Assembly: GCF_028993635.1 (NCBI RefSeq)
Contig: NZ_CP118631.1
Span: 1,178,001-1,242,000 of the forward strand
Source: Mucilaginibacter sp. SJ
GTDB lineage: Bacteria > Bacteroidota > Bacteroidia > Sphingobacteriales > Sphingobacteriaceae
Reading direction: 5' to 3'
Length of the DNA stretch: 64,000 nucleotides
Shown here: positions 1-9,095 of the stretch, in pieces
Position numbering within the stretch: position 1 is the stretch's first letter
Layout: each line of letters starts with the position of its first letter
Notes under the pieces: model-generated
The model's database searches: none
What the model was told of the DNA's origin: nothing
What the model saw: the letters and a program-made list of their open reading frames with translations, nothing else
Translations under genes and position numbers: made by a program

Positions 1-1876
1 CATCAAAAAAAGTTTTGGTAACCTGGGTAAAGGCGCCATATTTTTTATAGATCACATCTTTACCGAAAGTACCGTCGGCCAATGGGGTATTCCTATCGGC
101 AATAGGGCGACTAAAATCTACGAAGTTATTACCATCCGGCGTAATGCTGTACACACGCACATCGGCACCAACCAACAGGTCAACAAATTTAACCTTGCTG
201 CTCAAATCCCACTGGGCTTCGCCGTTATACATATGACTTTTTTGAACCAATGCGGCGCCGCCCGTAACCGGGGCGTTAGGGATCAGGCTCGATTTAATAT
301 CCCAGTTATTGATACCAATGATAGTTTTTCTCAACGCATCAAACTCAGGAGTACCGGGCTCAACACGGCCTTTATCAGCAGCAGCACGGGCGGCTTGCTC
401 GGCAGCAGCAAGATTTGCAGAAGTAAGAACACCGCCATTGTAGGCTTTTAACGCATTACCATATAAAGTTGCCCATGCCGAGTTACTGGCGTGGTTAAGA
501 TCAAGATTGTCAGCTAATGGTTTTACGTTGAACGAGTTACCAGTATTTTCAATTGATTCATAACCACGTACCAGGAAATCTTTTCCTTTTAACTCAATCT
601 TATGATTCTGAACTGTAGCGCCTTGTAATGAGATCTTGTTACCACGTTGAAATACACCATCAAGCCTGCCATAGCGATAAGTATACGATAAGATGGTGCT
701 TGGCGATAGCTTATATGCCAGCGTACCATCTAACTTTAAATTTTTAACATGTGGGTCGACCAAATCAACCTCGTTATAGCCGGTACGGGCTACCGTAAGG
801 TTTGGACGGGCTTTGCCATCAACCGTGATACCTTTTATTGATACGGTGTTACTGCCTGCAAGTGCATCATCACCGTACTTATTCCAGCCATCATAAGCTG
901 CGTTGCTGGTACCTGTCAATTCGGGGTAAGCAGGGTTGGCCGATTTCAGATTAGTTGGGTTTTGATCAAGGCGGGTATCTGATTGCCAGTCTTGCCCTTG
1001 CATATAGCTAAAGTTCACTTTAACAGCAAACTTATCGTTAAAAGCTTTGGCATATCTTAAAGCATCTTCGGTAAGGGAACTTGCCCCTAAGCGATCTTTC
1101 CCAACGTGGTTTAAACCCTGGCGATGGTAAAAACTTAAACCCTGATATTTAAATGGATCTTTAGTAAACAGATTTGATAAACCATTAATGGCATTAGTGC
1201 CGTAAAGCGCGGCGGCAGCACCCGGGGTGATCTCCACGCTGGCAATATCCAGTTCGGTCGGCCCAATGGCATTGCCAAGCGGCACACCTAATGTAGCCGA
1301 TTGCATATCTACACCGTCAACCAGCTGCATAAACCTAAAGTTGTTTGGGCTGTTGAAACCACGGGTATTAGGCACTTTAAGGGTGATACTGGTGGTGGTC
1401 ATCTGTACACCTTTAACATTTTCTAAAGCATCATAAAAACTTGGGCCAGGCGACTGTTTTAACGCTGTAATACTCAATTTTTCGATAGCTACGGGCGAAC
1501 GAAGTAACTTTTCTTCCTTACGGGATGCCGTTACTACTACCTCATTAACCAGTAATGATTGCGTAGTAAGCGTAATGTTAACCGCGCTATTGGCATTTTT
1601 AATGTAAAACTCCTGTGGTTGATAACCTATCGCGGTAAAAACAAGCGTGTAAGGTAATTTGGCGCTGGTTGTTAATGAAAATTTACCGGTTGTATCGGTT
1701 GATGTTTTATTGGTTGTACCTTTAATAGATACGGTTGCCCCTATCAGCGGCTTACTCTGATCGTCGTTTACTTTTCCGCTCAATATATATGAGCCGTTAA
1801 GCTGTGCATAACCTATCCCCGGCAATAGTACCAGGAAGAGCACAATTATTCTAACTGAGTTTGTAAAAATTTTCAT
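1..1876 (-). CDS. TonB-dependent receptor, N-terminal part (runs off the left edge)
   Basis: Outer-membrane receptor that would import a ligand using TonB energy. About 625 codons are visible, reading from ATG at 1876 to the window edge without a stop. The protein starts with a signal peptide (MKIFTNSVRIIVLFLVLLPG, then cleavage after a YAQ-type site), followed by a carboxypeptidase-regulatory-like beta-sandwich (LSGKVNDDQSKPLIGATVSI, about residues 34-110) and a TonB-box-like segment NEVVVTAS. The plug domain follows, with VPNTRGFN and a LVDGVDMQ stretch, then the start of the barrel. This order is the standard one for Bacteroidota receptors. The substrate cannot be told from the sequence; no SusD-like partner is in the window, though one could lie further left. 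The family call is secure; a SusC versus siderophore assignment is not. Confidence 0.93.
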   Translation of the reverse strand, partial: MKIFTNSVRIIVLFLVLLPGIGYAQLNGSYILSGKVNDDQSKPLIGATVSIKGTTNKTSTDTTGKFSLTTSAKLPYTLVFTAIGYQPQEFYIKNANSAVNITLTTQSLLVNEVVVTASRKEEKLLRSPVAIEKLSITALKQSPGPSFYDALENVKGVQMTTTSITLKVPNTRGFNSPNNFRFMQLVDGVDMQSATLGVPLGNAIGPTELDIASVEITPGAAAALYGTNAINGLSNLFTKDPFKYQGLSFYHRQGLNHVGKDRLGASSLTEDALRYAKAFNDKFAVKVNFSYMQGQDWQSDTRLDQNPTNLKSANPAYPELTGTSNAAYDGWNKYGDDALAGSNTVSIKGITVDGKARPNLTVARTGYNEVDLVDPHVKNLKLDGTLAYKLSPSTILSYTYRYGRLDGVFQRGNKISLQGATVQNHKIELKGKDFLVRGYESIENTGNSFNVKPLADNLDLNHASNSAWATLYGNALKAYNGGVLTSANLAAAEQAARAAADKGRVEPGTPEFDALRKTIIGINNWDIKSSLIPNAPVTGGAALVQKSHMYNGEAQWDLSSKVKFVDLLVGADVRVYSITPDGNNFVDFSRPIADRNTPLADGTFGKDVIYKKYGAFTQVTKTFFD

Positions 1877-2213
1877 GAAGTAATTTGTGGTGGTGGTAAT
1901 TAAAATTGTGATTAGTAATTGTGTTATCGTTAATGAGGGTTACGCTCAACAACAACATACTGCAGTTAGGAGCTGCATTTTTAACATGGACTGAACGGCA
2001 ATTGCATTAATATGATACATTGTCTATAGAATTAGTCGACAAAAATATAAATTTAATACAGACTGTCAAGCTTTCCTGTCTGTTTTTTTAAACTTTTGAT
2101 GATTTTCGCACCATTTCACTATAAAATCCATCACTTTACTGGATATTTCAAAATAAACAAAGCCTAATTTCTCCCAAATTTGTAATATTGAAGCCTCAAT
2201 CTGTACTGTACTA
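1877..2213. other. Divergent intergenic region between the TonB receptor and proB
   Basis: This 337-base AT-rich stretch must hold the promoters of both divergent genes. I found no full TAnnTTTG element with a correctly spaced TTG for either one. The nearest is CAAATTTG at about 2174-2181 before proB, with one mismatch at the first base. A weak hairpin with a T-run at 2058-2089 is listed separately. No open frame of interest was seen. Confidence 0.5.
2058..2089 (+). terminator. Weak terminator-like hairpin in the proB leader
   Basis: ACAGAC at 2058-2063 pairs with GTCTGT at 2078-2083 across a 14-base loop, and seven T residues follow at 2083-2089. It points towards proB, with no plus-strand gene upstream in the window. 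It is therefore either an attenuator-like element in a long proB leader or a chance structure; the six-pair stem is weak. Confidence 0.3.
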
Positions 2214-3293
2214 ATGGCTTTCAATTATCAGCGTATCGTTATCAAAATCGGCTCAAATGTTATTACTCAGGAAAACGGCCTCCCCGACCTGCCTCGGATA
2301 ACCCATTTGGTTGAACAGATAGCTGCGATAAAAAAACAGGGCACCGAAGTGATTCTGGTTTCATCAGGAGCTGTGGCATCCGGCCGTAGCCTGATCACGG
2401 TAGTAGAAAAATCAGATGCTGTTGCCGCCCGCCAGGTACTGGCCTCTATTGGGCAGGTAAAACTGATCAATACCTATTCGCATTTGTTTGAGCAATTTCA
2501 AATACTATGCTCGCAGGTTTTGGTTACCCGCGAGGATTTCAGGGACAGGATGCACTACCTCAACATGAAAAACTGCCTTGAGGCTTTGCTGCAATATGAG
2601 GTGATCCCTGTGGTAAACGAAAACGACGTGGTATCAGTAACCGAGCTTATGTTTACCGATAATGATGAATTGGCAGGCCTCATAGCATCTATGCTAAACG
2701 CTAATGCGCTCATCATCCTCACCAACGTTGATGGCATTTACAATGGCGATCCTAAAGCAGCTGGTTCGGCAGTGATAGATGAGGTTAGCGGTAATGAACT
2801 TGATTTTTCAAGTTTTGTATCATCAGGCCGTTCGCAATTTGGCAGAGGTGGCATGATCACGAAGTCAACCATGGCGCAAAAAACCGCCCAGCTTGGTATT
2901 TCAGTGCATATAGCCAATGGTAAACGTGATCAGATCTTAACAGATGTTTTGGAAAACCAGGTTACACATACCCGCTTCATTCCCAATAAAACAGCATCGG
3001 GTAAAAAGAAATGGATTGCCCATTCCGAAAAATCAGCAACCGGAAGTGTACTGATCAATGCCGGTGCAAAAGCCGCGTTAATTTCAAACAAAGCAACCAG
3101 TTTATTACCCGTTGGTATTGTTGGCGTAATAACCGACTTTAAAAAAGGAGATATTATTAAACTGATTGATGATACCGATAAGCTAATTGGCTTAGGCATT
3201 GCCGAATATGGTGCAGATAAGGCCCGTGAACGCATCGGCCAAAAAAACCAAAAGGCACTGGTACACTATGATTATCTTTACTTACAAGGCTAA
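2214..3293 (+). CDS. proB: Glutamate 5-kinase
   Basis: Phosphorylates L-glutamate with ATP to gamma-glutamyl phosphate, the first step of proline synthesis in the cytoplasm. The 359 residues match the usual length of the two-domain enzyme. An amino-acid-kinase domain (about 1-255) opens with the phosphate-binding RIVIKIGSNV and VSSGAVASG segments and contains PVVNENDVV and FTDNDELAG for glutamate and nucleotide contacts. A C-terminal PUA domain (about 268-355) follows. The gene ends three bases before proA, so the two are co-transcribed and translationally close, as expected for an enzyme pair that passes on a labile intermediate. Confidence 0.97.
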   Translation: MAFNYQRIVIKIGSNVITQENGLPDLPRITHLVEQIAAIKKQGTEVILVSSGAVASGRSLITVVEKSDAVAARQVLASIGQVKLINTYSHLFEQFQILCSQVLVTREDFRDRMHYLNMKNCLEALLQYEVIPVVNENDVVSVTELMFTDNDELAGLIASMLNANALIILTNVDGIYNGDPKAAGSAVIDEVSGNELDFSSFVSSGRSQFGRGGMITKSTMAQKTAQLGISVHIANGKRDQILTDVLENQVTHTRFIPNKTASGKKKWIAHSEKSATGSVLINAGAKAALISNKATSLLPVGIVGVITDFKKGDIIKLIDDTDKLIGLGIAEYGADKARERIGQKNQKALVHYDYLYLQG

Positions 3294-3296
3294 AAA

Positions 3297-4544
3297 ATGA
3301 ACTATAACAGCTATTTTGATAAAGCACGTGAAGCAAGCCGCAAAGCTCCCCTTGCTCCCGCCATCATCAATAAGATTTTGGAAGATGTTACTGCCGAGGC
3401 TATAGCACAAACCGAATATATCCTGGCCGAAAACCAACGAGACCTTGACCGCATGGATCCGGCCGATCCAAAATACGACCGGCTTAAACTGACTGCCGAC
3501 CGCATCAAAGGTATTGCAGGCGATATGCAAAGCGTAGCCCAACTGGACAGTCCGCTTGGAAAACAACTTTCGGCTACCGAAATGCCTAATGGCTTATCGA
3601 TATCAAAAATACGCGTACCGCTTGGCGTAGTAGGTGTTATATATGAAGCCCGCCCCAATGTTACTTTTGATGTTTTTGCGCTTTGCTTTAAAACAGGCAA
3701 CATCAGTGTATTAAAAGGTGGTAGTGATGCCGATTTCTCCAACCGGGCCATTATCTCAGTTATCCATAAGGTATTAACAAAGCATGGCGTTGATGTTAAT
3801 GTAGTTACCCTGCTCCCTGCCGAACGTGAGGCTACAACAGCTTTGCTGAATGCAATTGGTTATATTGATGTGCTTATCCCGAGAGGAAGCCAGTCGCTGA
3901 TTGATTTTGTGCGGGATAATAGCAAGGTACCGGTTATTGAAACAGGTGCCGGTATTGTGCATACTTATTTTGATGAATCGGGCAATGTAGAGAAAGGTGC
4001 TGAAATTATCGCCAATGCAAAAACCCGAAGGGTAAGTGTTTGCAACGCTTTAGATTGTTTGATCATCCACTCCGCGCGCTTAAGCGACCTGCCGCAACTG
4101 GCACACATCCTAAACGAAAAAGAAGTAGAGATCTTTGCCGATGAACGGGCCTTTGAAGCGTTAAAAAGCAATTATCCCTCCAACCTTTTGCATAAAGCCA
4201 GTCCGGAACACTTTGGTACTGAATTTCTTTCGATGAAGATGGCTATTAAAACGGTAAGTTCATTTACTGAAGCGTTAGAATATATCGCTGTAAACAGTTC
4301 AAAACATAGTGAAGCCATTATCTCTGAAAATGCAGAAAACATTGCTAAATTTTTAAATGATGTGGATGCTGCAGCTGTTTATGCAAACGTATCAACAGCG
4401 TTCACTGATGGCGCCCAGTTTGGTCTTGGCGCCGAGATTGGCATCAGTACTCAAAAACTCCATGCCCGCGGTCCTATGGGCCTGGAAGAACTTACCAGTT
4501 ACAAATGGATAGTTAAAGGCAACGGACAAACACGCAATCCGTAA
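3297..4544 (+). CDS. proA: Gamma-glutamyl phosphate reductase
   Basis: NADPH-dependent reduction of gamma-glutamyl phosphate to glutamate semialdehyde, the second step of proline synthesis. The 415 residues are full length for the aldehyde-dehydrogenase-fold family. Visible family marks are [17 protein letters not shown], the LKGGSDA segment and the catalytic-cysteine stretch [11 protein letters not shown], with Cys249 as the likely nucleophile. The C-terminal [13 protein letters not shown] is also typical. It follows proB with a three-base gap. Downstream, a hairpin at 4575-4604 faces a convergent tiny gene and could end both transcripts. Confidence 0.97.
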   Translation: MNYNSYFDKAREASRKAPLAPAIINKILEDVTAEAIAQTEYILAENQRDLDRMDPADPKYDRLKLTADRIKGIAGDMQSVAQLDSPLGKQLSATEMPNGLSISKIRVPLGVVGVIYEARPNVTFDVFALCFKTGNISVLKGGSDADFSNRAIISVIHKVLTKHGVDVNVVTLLPAEREATTALLNAIGYIDVLIPRGSQSLIDFVRDNSKVPVIETGAGIVHTYFDESGNVEKGAEIIANAKTRRVSVCNALDCLIIHSARLSDLPQLAHILNEKEVEIFADERAFEALKSNYPSNLLHKASPEHFGTEFLSMKMAIKTVSSFTEALEYIAVNSSKHSEAIISENAENIAKFLNDVDAAAVYANVSTAFTDGAQFGLGAEIGISTQKLHARGPMGLEELTSYKWIVKGNGQTRNP

Positions 4545-4574
4545 AATATCCTGCAAAAAACATATCGCATAAAA

Positions 4575-4604
4575 AAGGTGCTTACTCTGTGTAGTAAGCA
4601 CCTT
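4575..4604. terminator. Bidirectional terminator between proA and the small minus-strand gene
   Basis: AAGGTGCTTACT (4575-4586) pairs perfectly with AGTAAGCACCTT (4593-4604) around the loop CTGTGT. Read on the minus strand, the stem is followed at once by a run of six T, so it is a strong intrinsic terminator for the small gene at 4631-4723. On the plus strand it lies 30 bases after proA but without a good T-run. Confidence 0.85.
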
Positions 4605-4630
4605 AACGTGTTTATTCGTATTGTTAAGCG

Positions 4631-4723
4631 TTACTTTATTAAGTAGTTGGCTGCTGCAATAAAGCAAATAATCACTAAAATTACGCCCTGTAATTTTTGT
4701 TCTAAAGTTAATTGAGTTAACAT
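4631..4723 (-). CDS. 30-residue single-pass membrane peptide, unknown function
   Basis: A short frame encoding 30 residues that begins MLTQLTLEQKLQGVILVI and continues hydrophobically to end in AANYLIK. The N-terminal 11 residues are polar or amphipathic, residues about 12-25 form one hydrophobic segment, and the end is lysine. Three independent signals support it: a complete Bacteroidota promoter at 4746-4775, a start codon about 16 bases after the expected transcription start, and a strong terminator 26 bases after the stop. It converges on proA. I do not recognise the family; it could be a regulatory membrane micropeptide, or the transcript itself could be the functional product. Confidence 0.6.
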   Translation of the reverse strand: MLTQLTLEQKLQGVILVIICFIAAANYLIK

Positions 4724-4745
4724 TGTTTTATTAATTAGGATATAG

Positions 4746-4775
4746 CAAATTTATAATGTAATAGGTCCGTTACAA
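4746..4775 (-). promoter_or_regulatory. Bacteroidota-type promoter of the 30-residue peptide gene
   Basis: On the minus strand, TAAATTTG (4753-4746) matches the -7 consensus TAnnTTTG exactly. TTG of the -33 element lies at 4775-4773, leaving a 19-base spacer, which is the phylum's usual spacing. The predicted transcription start is near 4739, just ahead of the ATG at 4723. Confidence 0.75.
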
Positions 4776-5264
4776 TAGGCAGCATCACTTTTACGTTTTT
4801 TTTAATAAATAATGTTGCTTGTTTTTATAATAGTCAACTCTACATTTATTATTTAAAATTTTAGCAACAAATGTCTTTTAATGTTGAAATTAGTGTATCA
4901 CCTACACCTGTTACAAACACACTTTTTACAACGAAATGAACTCTCTGAGCGCCCGTTTAATTCCCTTTTTTAATCAGCCCTTTTTACACTAAGTAGATTA
5001 AATTTTTTTGCCTTATTATACAATATTAATGTGATATTAAGAATGTAGCTATCGGAGCATTTTAATTTATATTAAAGAAACAATGAAATTAACAGCGGCA
5101 AAATCAGGATTTATAAACAACATTTATCCTAATTTTGTCTTGTATCTTACCATCATCTTTACTTAATATAACCAATGTAAAATTCTGAATAACAATCTTA
5201 ATTAACTATTAATTAACACAAAATAATGATTATCTAAATACATTTTACCCTATACTGACTAAGC
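4776..5264. other. Long AT-rich intergenic stretch upstream of mnmA
   Basis: Nearly 500 bases between the small-gene promoter and the mnmA promoter. I see no convincing gene. A 22-residue plus-strand frame starting at 4871 has no promoter or ribosome-binding signal. An imperfect inverted repeat built on AGGAT and ATTTATCCT lies near 5106-5132. A non-coding RNA cannot be excluded but nothing specific supports one. Confidence 0.4.
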
Positions 5265-5298
5265 TTGTGTTAACATAAAAATCAAATAGGTATCTTTG
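5265..5298 (+). promoter_or_regulatory. Probable mnmA promoter giving a nearly leaderless transcript
   Basis: TATCTTTG at 5291-5298 fits the TAnnTTTG -7 element. TTG at 5265-5267 is the closest -33 candidate, with a spacer of 23 bases, a few longer than usual. The mnmA ATG is only eight bases after the -7 element, so the mRNA would start at or within a few bases of the start codon. Confidence 0.55.
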
Positions 5299-5305
5299 CA
5301 GCATT

Positions 5306-6394
5306 ATGAGTAAGCATGGCAGGATATTAGTGGCAATGAGCGGCGGGGTTGATAGTTCGGTGGCGGCGGTGATGCTGCATGAACAGGGCTATGAAGTTAT
5401 TGGTTTAACCATGAAAACCTGGGACTATGCCTCATCGGGCGGCAGCTCAAAAGAAACCGGCTGCTGTAGTTTAGATAGCATCAATGATGCGCGTGCCCTT
5501 GCCGTTGGTTATGGTTTCCCTCATTATATATTAGATATCCGCAATGAGTTTGGCGATTTCGTGATCGATAACTTTGTTGATGAATACCTGGCTGGTCGTA
5601 CCCCTAACCCATGCGTTTTGTGCAACACTCATATTAAATGGGAAGCGTTATTAAAACGTGCCGATAAACTCGATTGCGAATTTATAGCTACCGGTCACTA
5701 TGCTAATATCCGTTTGCAGGACAATGGCCGTTACGTGATATCAAAAGGTAGGGATACCAATAAAGATCAATCGTACGTGTTATGGGGGGTATCTCAAAAA
5801 AACCTTGCACGTACTAAATTCCCGTTGGGTAGTTTTTCAAAACCCGAGATCAGGCAGATGGCGCTCGATATGGGCCAAATAGAACTTGCAGGTAAAAGCG
5901 AAAGTTACGAGATCTGCTTTGTACCAGATAACGATTATCGCTCATTTCTGCGCCATAAAGTTGAAGACCTTGACGAACGTATCGGCCCGGGTAATTTTGT
6001 ACTTACCAACGGCACCGTAGTGGGCAAACACCAGGGTTATCCTTTTTATACTATTGGCCAGCGTAAGGGCTTGGGCGTGGCATTAGGACATCCTATGTTT
6101 GTTACGCGCATCGATCCTACCACCAATACAGTTGTTTTAGGCACCGCCGACGAGCTTGAACGCAAACAAGCCTGGGTAAAAAACCTCAACCTCATTAAAT
6201 ATGAAAATATAAATGAGCCGCTCGAAGCCATTACCAAAATCCGTTATAAAGATGCCGGAGCGCAAAGCACCATTCTTCAAATGGGCGAACATATGAAAGT
6301 TGATTTTCATCATAATGTATCAGGCATAGCGCCGGGCCAATCAGCTGTATTTTATGAAGGAGATGACCTTGTTGGCGGTGGTTTCCTGATGTAA
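5306..6394 (+). CDS. mnmA: tRNA-specific 2-thiouridylase MnmA
   Basis: Transfers sulfur to uridine 34 of the Lys, Glu and Gln tRNAs in an ATP-dependent reaction. The 362 residues carry the PP-loop SGGVDSS (12-18) for ATP binding and the two catalytic cysteines typical of the family: Cys103 in TPNPCVLCN and Cys204 in YEICFVPDN. TIGQRKGLG and a C-terminal beta-barrel domain ending in FYEGDDLVGGG complete the family pattern. The ATG at 5306 is supported by the -7 element just upstream. It stands alone between AT-rich regions. A short hairpin (AATGCG with CGCATT, 6427-6444) lies downstream but lacks a clear T-run. Confidence 0.97.
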   Translation: MSKHGRILVAMSGGVDSSVAAVMLHEQGYEVIGLTMKTWDYASSGGSSKETGCCSLDSINDARALAVGYGFPHYILDIRNEFGDFVIDNFVDEYLAGRTPNPCVLCNTHIKWEALLKRADKLDCEFIATGHYANIRLQDNGRYVISKGRDTNKDQSYVLWGVSQKNLARTKFPLGSFSKPEIRQMALDMGQIELAGKSESYEICFVPDNDYRSFLRHKVEDLDERIGPGNFVLTNGTVVGKHQGYPFYTIGQRKGLGVALGHPMFVTRIDPTTNTVVLGTADELERKQAWVKNLNLIKYENINEPLEAITKIRYKDAGAQSTILQMGEHMKVDFHHNVSGIAPGQSAVFYEGDDLVGGGFLM

Positions 6395-6627
6395 ACACCC
6401 TATTTCCTGCATTTTCTAAGCTTGACAATGCGAGCTGCCGCATTTGCTTGTTATCATTTTGTTAAAATGAGTTTAGTTATTTTGCAAGAATATAATTTCC
6501 AAAGGCATTTTTTCATAAAATTCTCAACTTAAAACATATTTTGCCTTCAACTTTTGCACCTTTTACCAAAAACTAATTGGTGTTTCGCTTACTTTATGTT
6601 TTATTTGCAAAAACTAAAACTGATTAA

Positions 6628-9021
6628 ATGGCCAAAAACTTACTGATAGTTGAATCACCTGCAAAAGCTAAGACCATTGAGGGTTACCTTGGTAAGGACT
6701 TTACCGTAAAGTCCAGCTATGGGCATATCCGTGATCTGGTTAAGTCGGAAGATGCAATTGATATAGCTAATAACTTTAAACAAAAATACGAGGTACCGGC
6801 AGATAAAAAGCAGGTAGTTAGCGAATTAAAGAAGTTAGCTAAGGAAGCCGAAATGGTTTGGCTCGCATCGGACGAGGACCGCGAGGGTGAGGCCATTTCC
6901 TGGCATTTGTTTGAAACATTGGATCTGAAGGACACGCATACCAAGCGTATCGTTTTTCATGAGATCACTAAGCCGGCAATTTTAAAAGCAATAGATACAC
7001 CACGTAAAATCGACTATAACCTTGTTAATGCCCAACAGGCGCGCCGTGTTTTAGACAGGTTGGTAGGTTTTGAGCTCTCCCCTGTTTTGTGGAAGAAGGT
7101 AAAACCATCACTTTCGGCAGGTCGTGTACAGTCAGTTGCAGTAAGGCTTATTGTTGACCGTGAACGTGAGATCAATAAATTTAAATCAGAAGCAGCATTT
7201 AAAATCGTAGCCATATTTGGCAAAGGCAAAGAAGCTTTCAAGGCCGAACTACCTGAACGTTTTGCTAAACAGGAAGATGCTGAAAAGTTTTTACAGGATT
7301 GCATCGCTGCCGACTTCGACGTAAAGTCATTGGATACCCGGCCGGCAAAACGTTCACCAGCCGCGCCATTTACTACCTCAACCCTGCAGCAGGAAGCCAG
7401 CCGTAAACTTGGTTATTCGGTTGCGCGTACTATGCAAGTTGCACAAAGGCTTTACGAATCAGGTTACATTACCTATATGCGTACCGACTCGGTAAACCTG
7501 TCTGAACTGGCCTTAAATTCGGCGGCAAGCGAGATTGTATCAGCCTATGGCGAAAAATACCATCAGCAAAGAAGATATAAAACCAAAAATACCAGTGCAC
7601 AGGAAGCACACGAGGCGATCAGGCCAACCTATTTTAATAACCACTCCATCGATGGTGAATCCGCAGAAAAGCGCTTATATGAGCTGATCTGGAAACGTGC
7701 CATTGCTTCGCAAATGAGCGAAGCCCAGTTTGAGAAAACTACTGCAAAAATCAGTATCTCAACCCGTAGTGAAGATTTAGTGGCAAACGGCGAGGTAATG
7801 AAATTTGATGGCTTCCTGAAAGTTTACCTTGAATCGCAGGATGATGAAGATGAACCACAGCAAGATGGCGAAAACGCGATGTTGCCTCCTTTAACCAAAG
7901 GTCAGCGTTTAGCTCTGCAGGAGATGTCGGCTACAGAACGTTTTTCGCGCCCGGCTGCCCGTTACACCGAGGCAAGCCTGGTGAAAAAACTGGAAGAGCT
8001 TGGTATCGGCCGCCCGTCAACCTATGCCCCTACTATCTCAACCATTCAAAACCGCGGTTATGTAGTTAAGGAAGAACGCGAAGGTAAGCAACGTAATTTC
8101 AGGGTGTTAACACTGAAAGCAGGCGGCATTACCAAAGAAGAAAAAACGGAGAATACCGGTGCCGAACGAGGTAAGCTGTTCCCAACCGATATCGGTGCTG
8201 TGGTGAACGATTTCCTGGTTCAATATTTCAAGGATATCGTTGACTTTAACTTTACCGCCAGCGTTGAAAAACAATTTGACGAAATTGCTCAGGGTATGAA
8301 AGAGTGGACAGCTATGCTCCATGATTTTTACAACCCTTTCCATAAGGAGGTTGAGAGCACTATTGAAAAAGCCGACAAAGCAACCGGCGAACGTGAATTA
8401 GGCATCCACCCTGAAAGTGGGAAAAAAGTTTCTGTGAGGATAGGTCGTTTCGGGCCATTTGTGCAGGTTGGAGAGAGCGCTACCGACGAAAACGAAGAGA
8501 AACCCCTTTATGCAAGTCTTCGCAGTGGACAGAGTATCGAGACCATCAGCCTTGAAGAGGCACTTGAGCTATTCAAACTCCCCAAAGTTGTGGGCGAGTA
8601 TGAAGGCAAGGTAATGAAAGTGGCCATCGGCCGTTTCGGACCTTACATTAGCCACAACAGCGCTTTTGTATCGTTACCTAAAGAAATCGACCCACATGAT
8701 GTTACTGAAGAACAAGCGATTGAACTCATTAACCTAAAGCGCAAAAAGGATGCGGAAAAACTGATTAAATCTTTCGATGAAGACCCGGACGTAAAAGTAT
8801 TAAACGGGCGCTGGGGGCCTTATATTGAATTTGGCAAGCTGAACGTTAAAATACCCAAAGATAAAGATCCTTTGACCCTGACGTACGAAGAATGCAAGGC
8901 ACTCGCCGACGCAACACCGAAGGATGCTAAAAAAGGGCGCTTTGGTAAAGCTGCTGCCTCAGCCAAACCCGCTGCAACAAAAGCACCGGCTAAGAAAAAA
9001 GCGGCAACAAAGAAGAAGTAG
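6628..9021 (+). CDS. topA: DNA topoisomerase I (type IA)
   Basis: Relaxes negative supercoils by nicking one strand through a 5'-phosphotyrosine. The 797 residues open with a Toprim domain (VESPAKAKTIEGYLG, Glu9, and the acidic DEDRE cluster at 82-86). The catalytic tyrosine is Tyr283 in YITYMRTDS, and GRPSTYAPTI lies further on. Instead of cysteine zinc ribbons, the C-terminus has three repeats of the IGRFGPF, IGRFGPYI and NGRWGPYIEFG type (about 590-750), then a short tail rich in Lys and Ala that probably adds non-specific DNA contacts. This zinc-free layout is common in Bacteroidota. A nested inverted repeat follows the stop codon. Confidence 0.97.
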   Translation: MAKNLLIVESPAKAKTIEGYLGKDFTVKSSYGHIRDLVKSEDAIDIANNFKQKYEVPADKKQVVSELKKLAKEAEMVWLASDEDREGEAISWHLFETLDLKDTHTKRIVFHEITKPAILKAIDTPRKIDYNLVNAQQARRVLDRLVGFELSPVLWKKVKPSLSAGRVQSVAVRLIVDREREINKFKSEAAFKIVAIFGKGKEAFKAELPERFAKQEDAEKFLQDCIAADFDVKSLDTRPAKRSPAAPFTTSTLQQEASRKLGYSVARTMQVAQRLYESGYITYMRTDSVNLSELALNSAASEIVSAYGEKYHQQRRYKTKNTSAQEAHEAIRPTYFNNHSIDGESAEKRLYELIWKRAIASQMSEAQFEKTTAKISISTRSEDLVANGEVMKFDGFLKVYLESQDDEDEPQQDGENAMLPPLTKGQRLALQEMSATERFSRPAARYTEASLVKKLEELGIGRPSTYAPTISTIQNRGYVVKEEREGKQRNFRVLTLKAGGITKEEKTENTGAERGKLFPTDIGAVVNDFLVQYFKDIVDFNFTASVEKQFDEIAQGMKEWTAMLHDFYNPFHKEVESTIEKADKATGERELGIHPESGKKVSVRIGRFGPFVQVGESATDENEEKPLYASLRSGQSIETISLEEALELFKLPKVVGEYEGKVMKVAIGRFGPYISHNSAFVSLPKEIDPHDVTEEQAIELINLKRKKDAEKLIKSFDEDPDVKVLNGRWGPYIEFGKLNVKIPKDKDPLTLTYEECKALADATPKDAKKGRFGKAAASAKPAATKAPAKKKAATKKK

Positions 9022-9026
9022 TGAAT

Positions 9027-9080
9027 GGTTGATTAGGTGAATGGTTTAGCAATGCAATTAGACCACTCACCTAATCAACC
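9027..9080. repeat. Inverted repeat built from short words, topA to next gene
   Basis: GGTTGATTAGGTGA (9027-9040) is perfectly complementary to TCACCTAATCAACC (9067-9080). Outside it, further copies of ATGGTT and AATCAACC occur. A 26-base loop separates the arms and no T-run follows, so a terminator role is uncertain. It belongs to the word-like spacer class seen throughout the ABC array. Confidence 0.8.
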
Positions 9081-9095
9081 CAATCAACCAAAAGA

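Noticed and set aside
4871-4939. A 22-codon plus-strand frame in the proA-mnmA gap.
   Set aside because: No -7/-33 element, no ribosome-binding signal, no hydrophobic or domain-like pattern, and no terminator; probably chance in AT-rich DNA.
6427-6444. Hairpin after mnmA (AATGCG with CGCATT) as a terminator.
   Set aside because: The stem has six pairs and no T-run follows; evidence is too weak to list as a feature.
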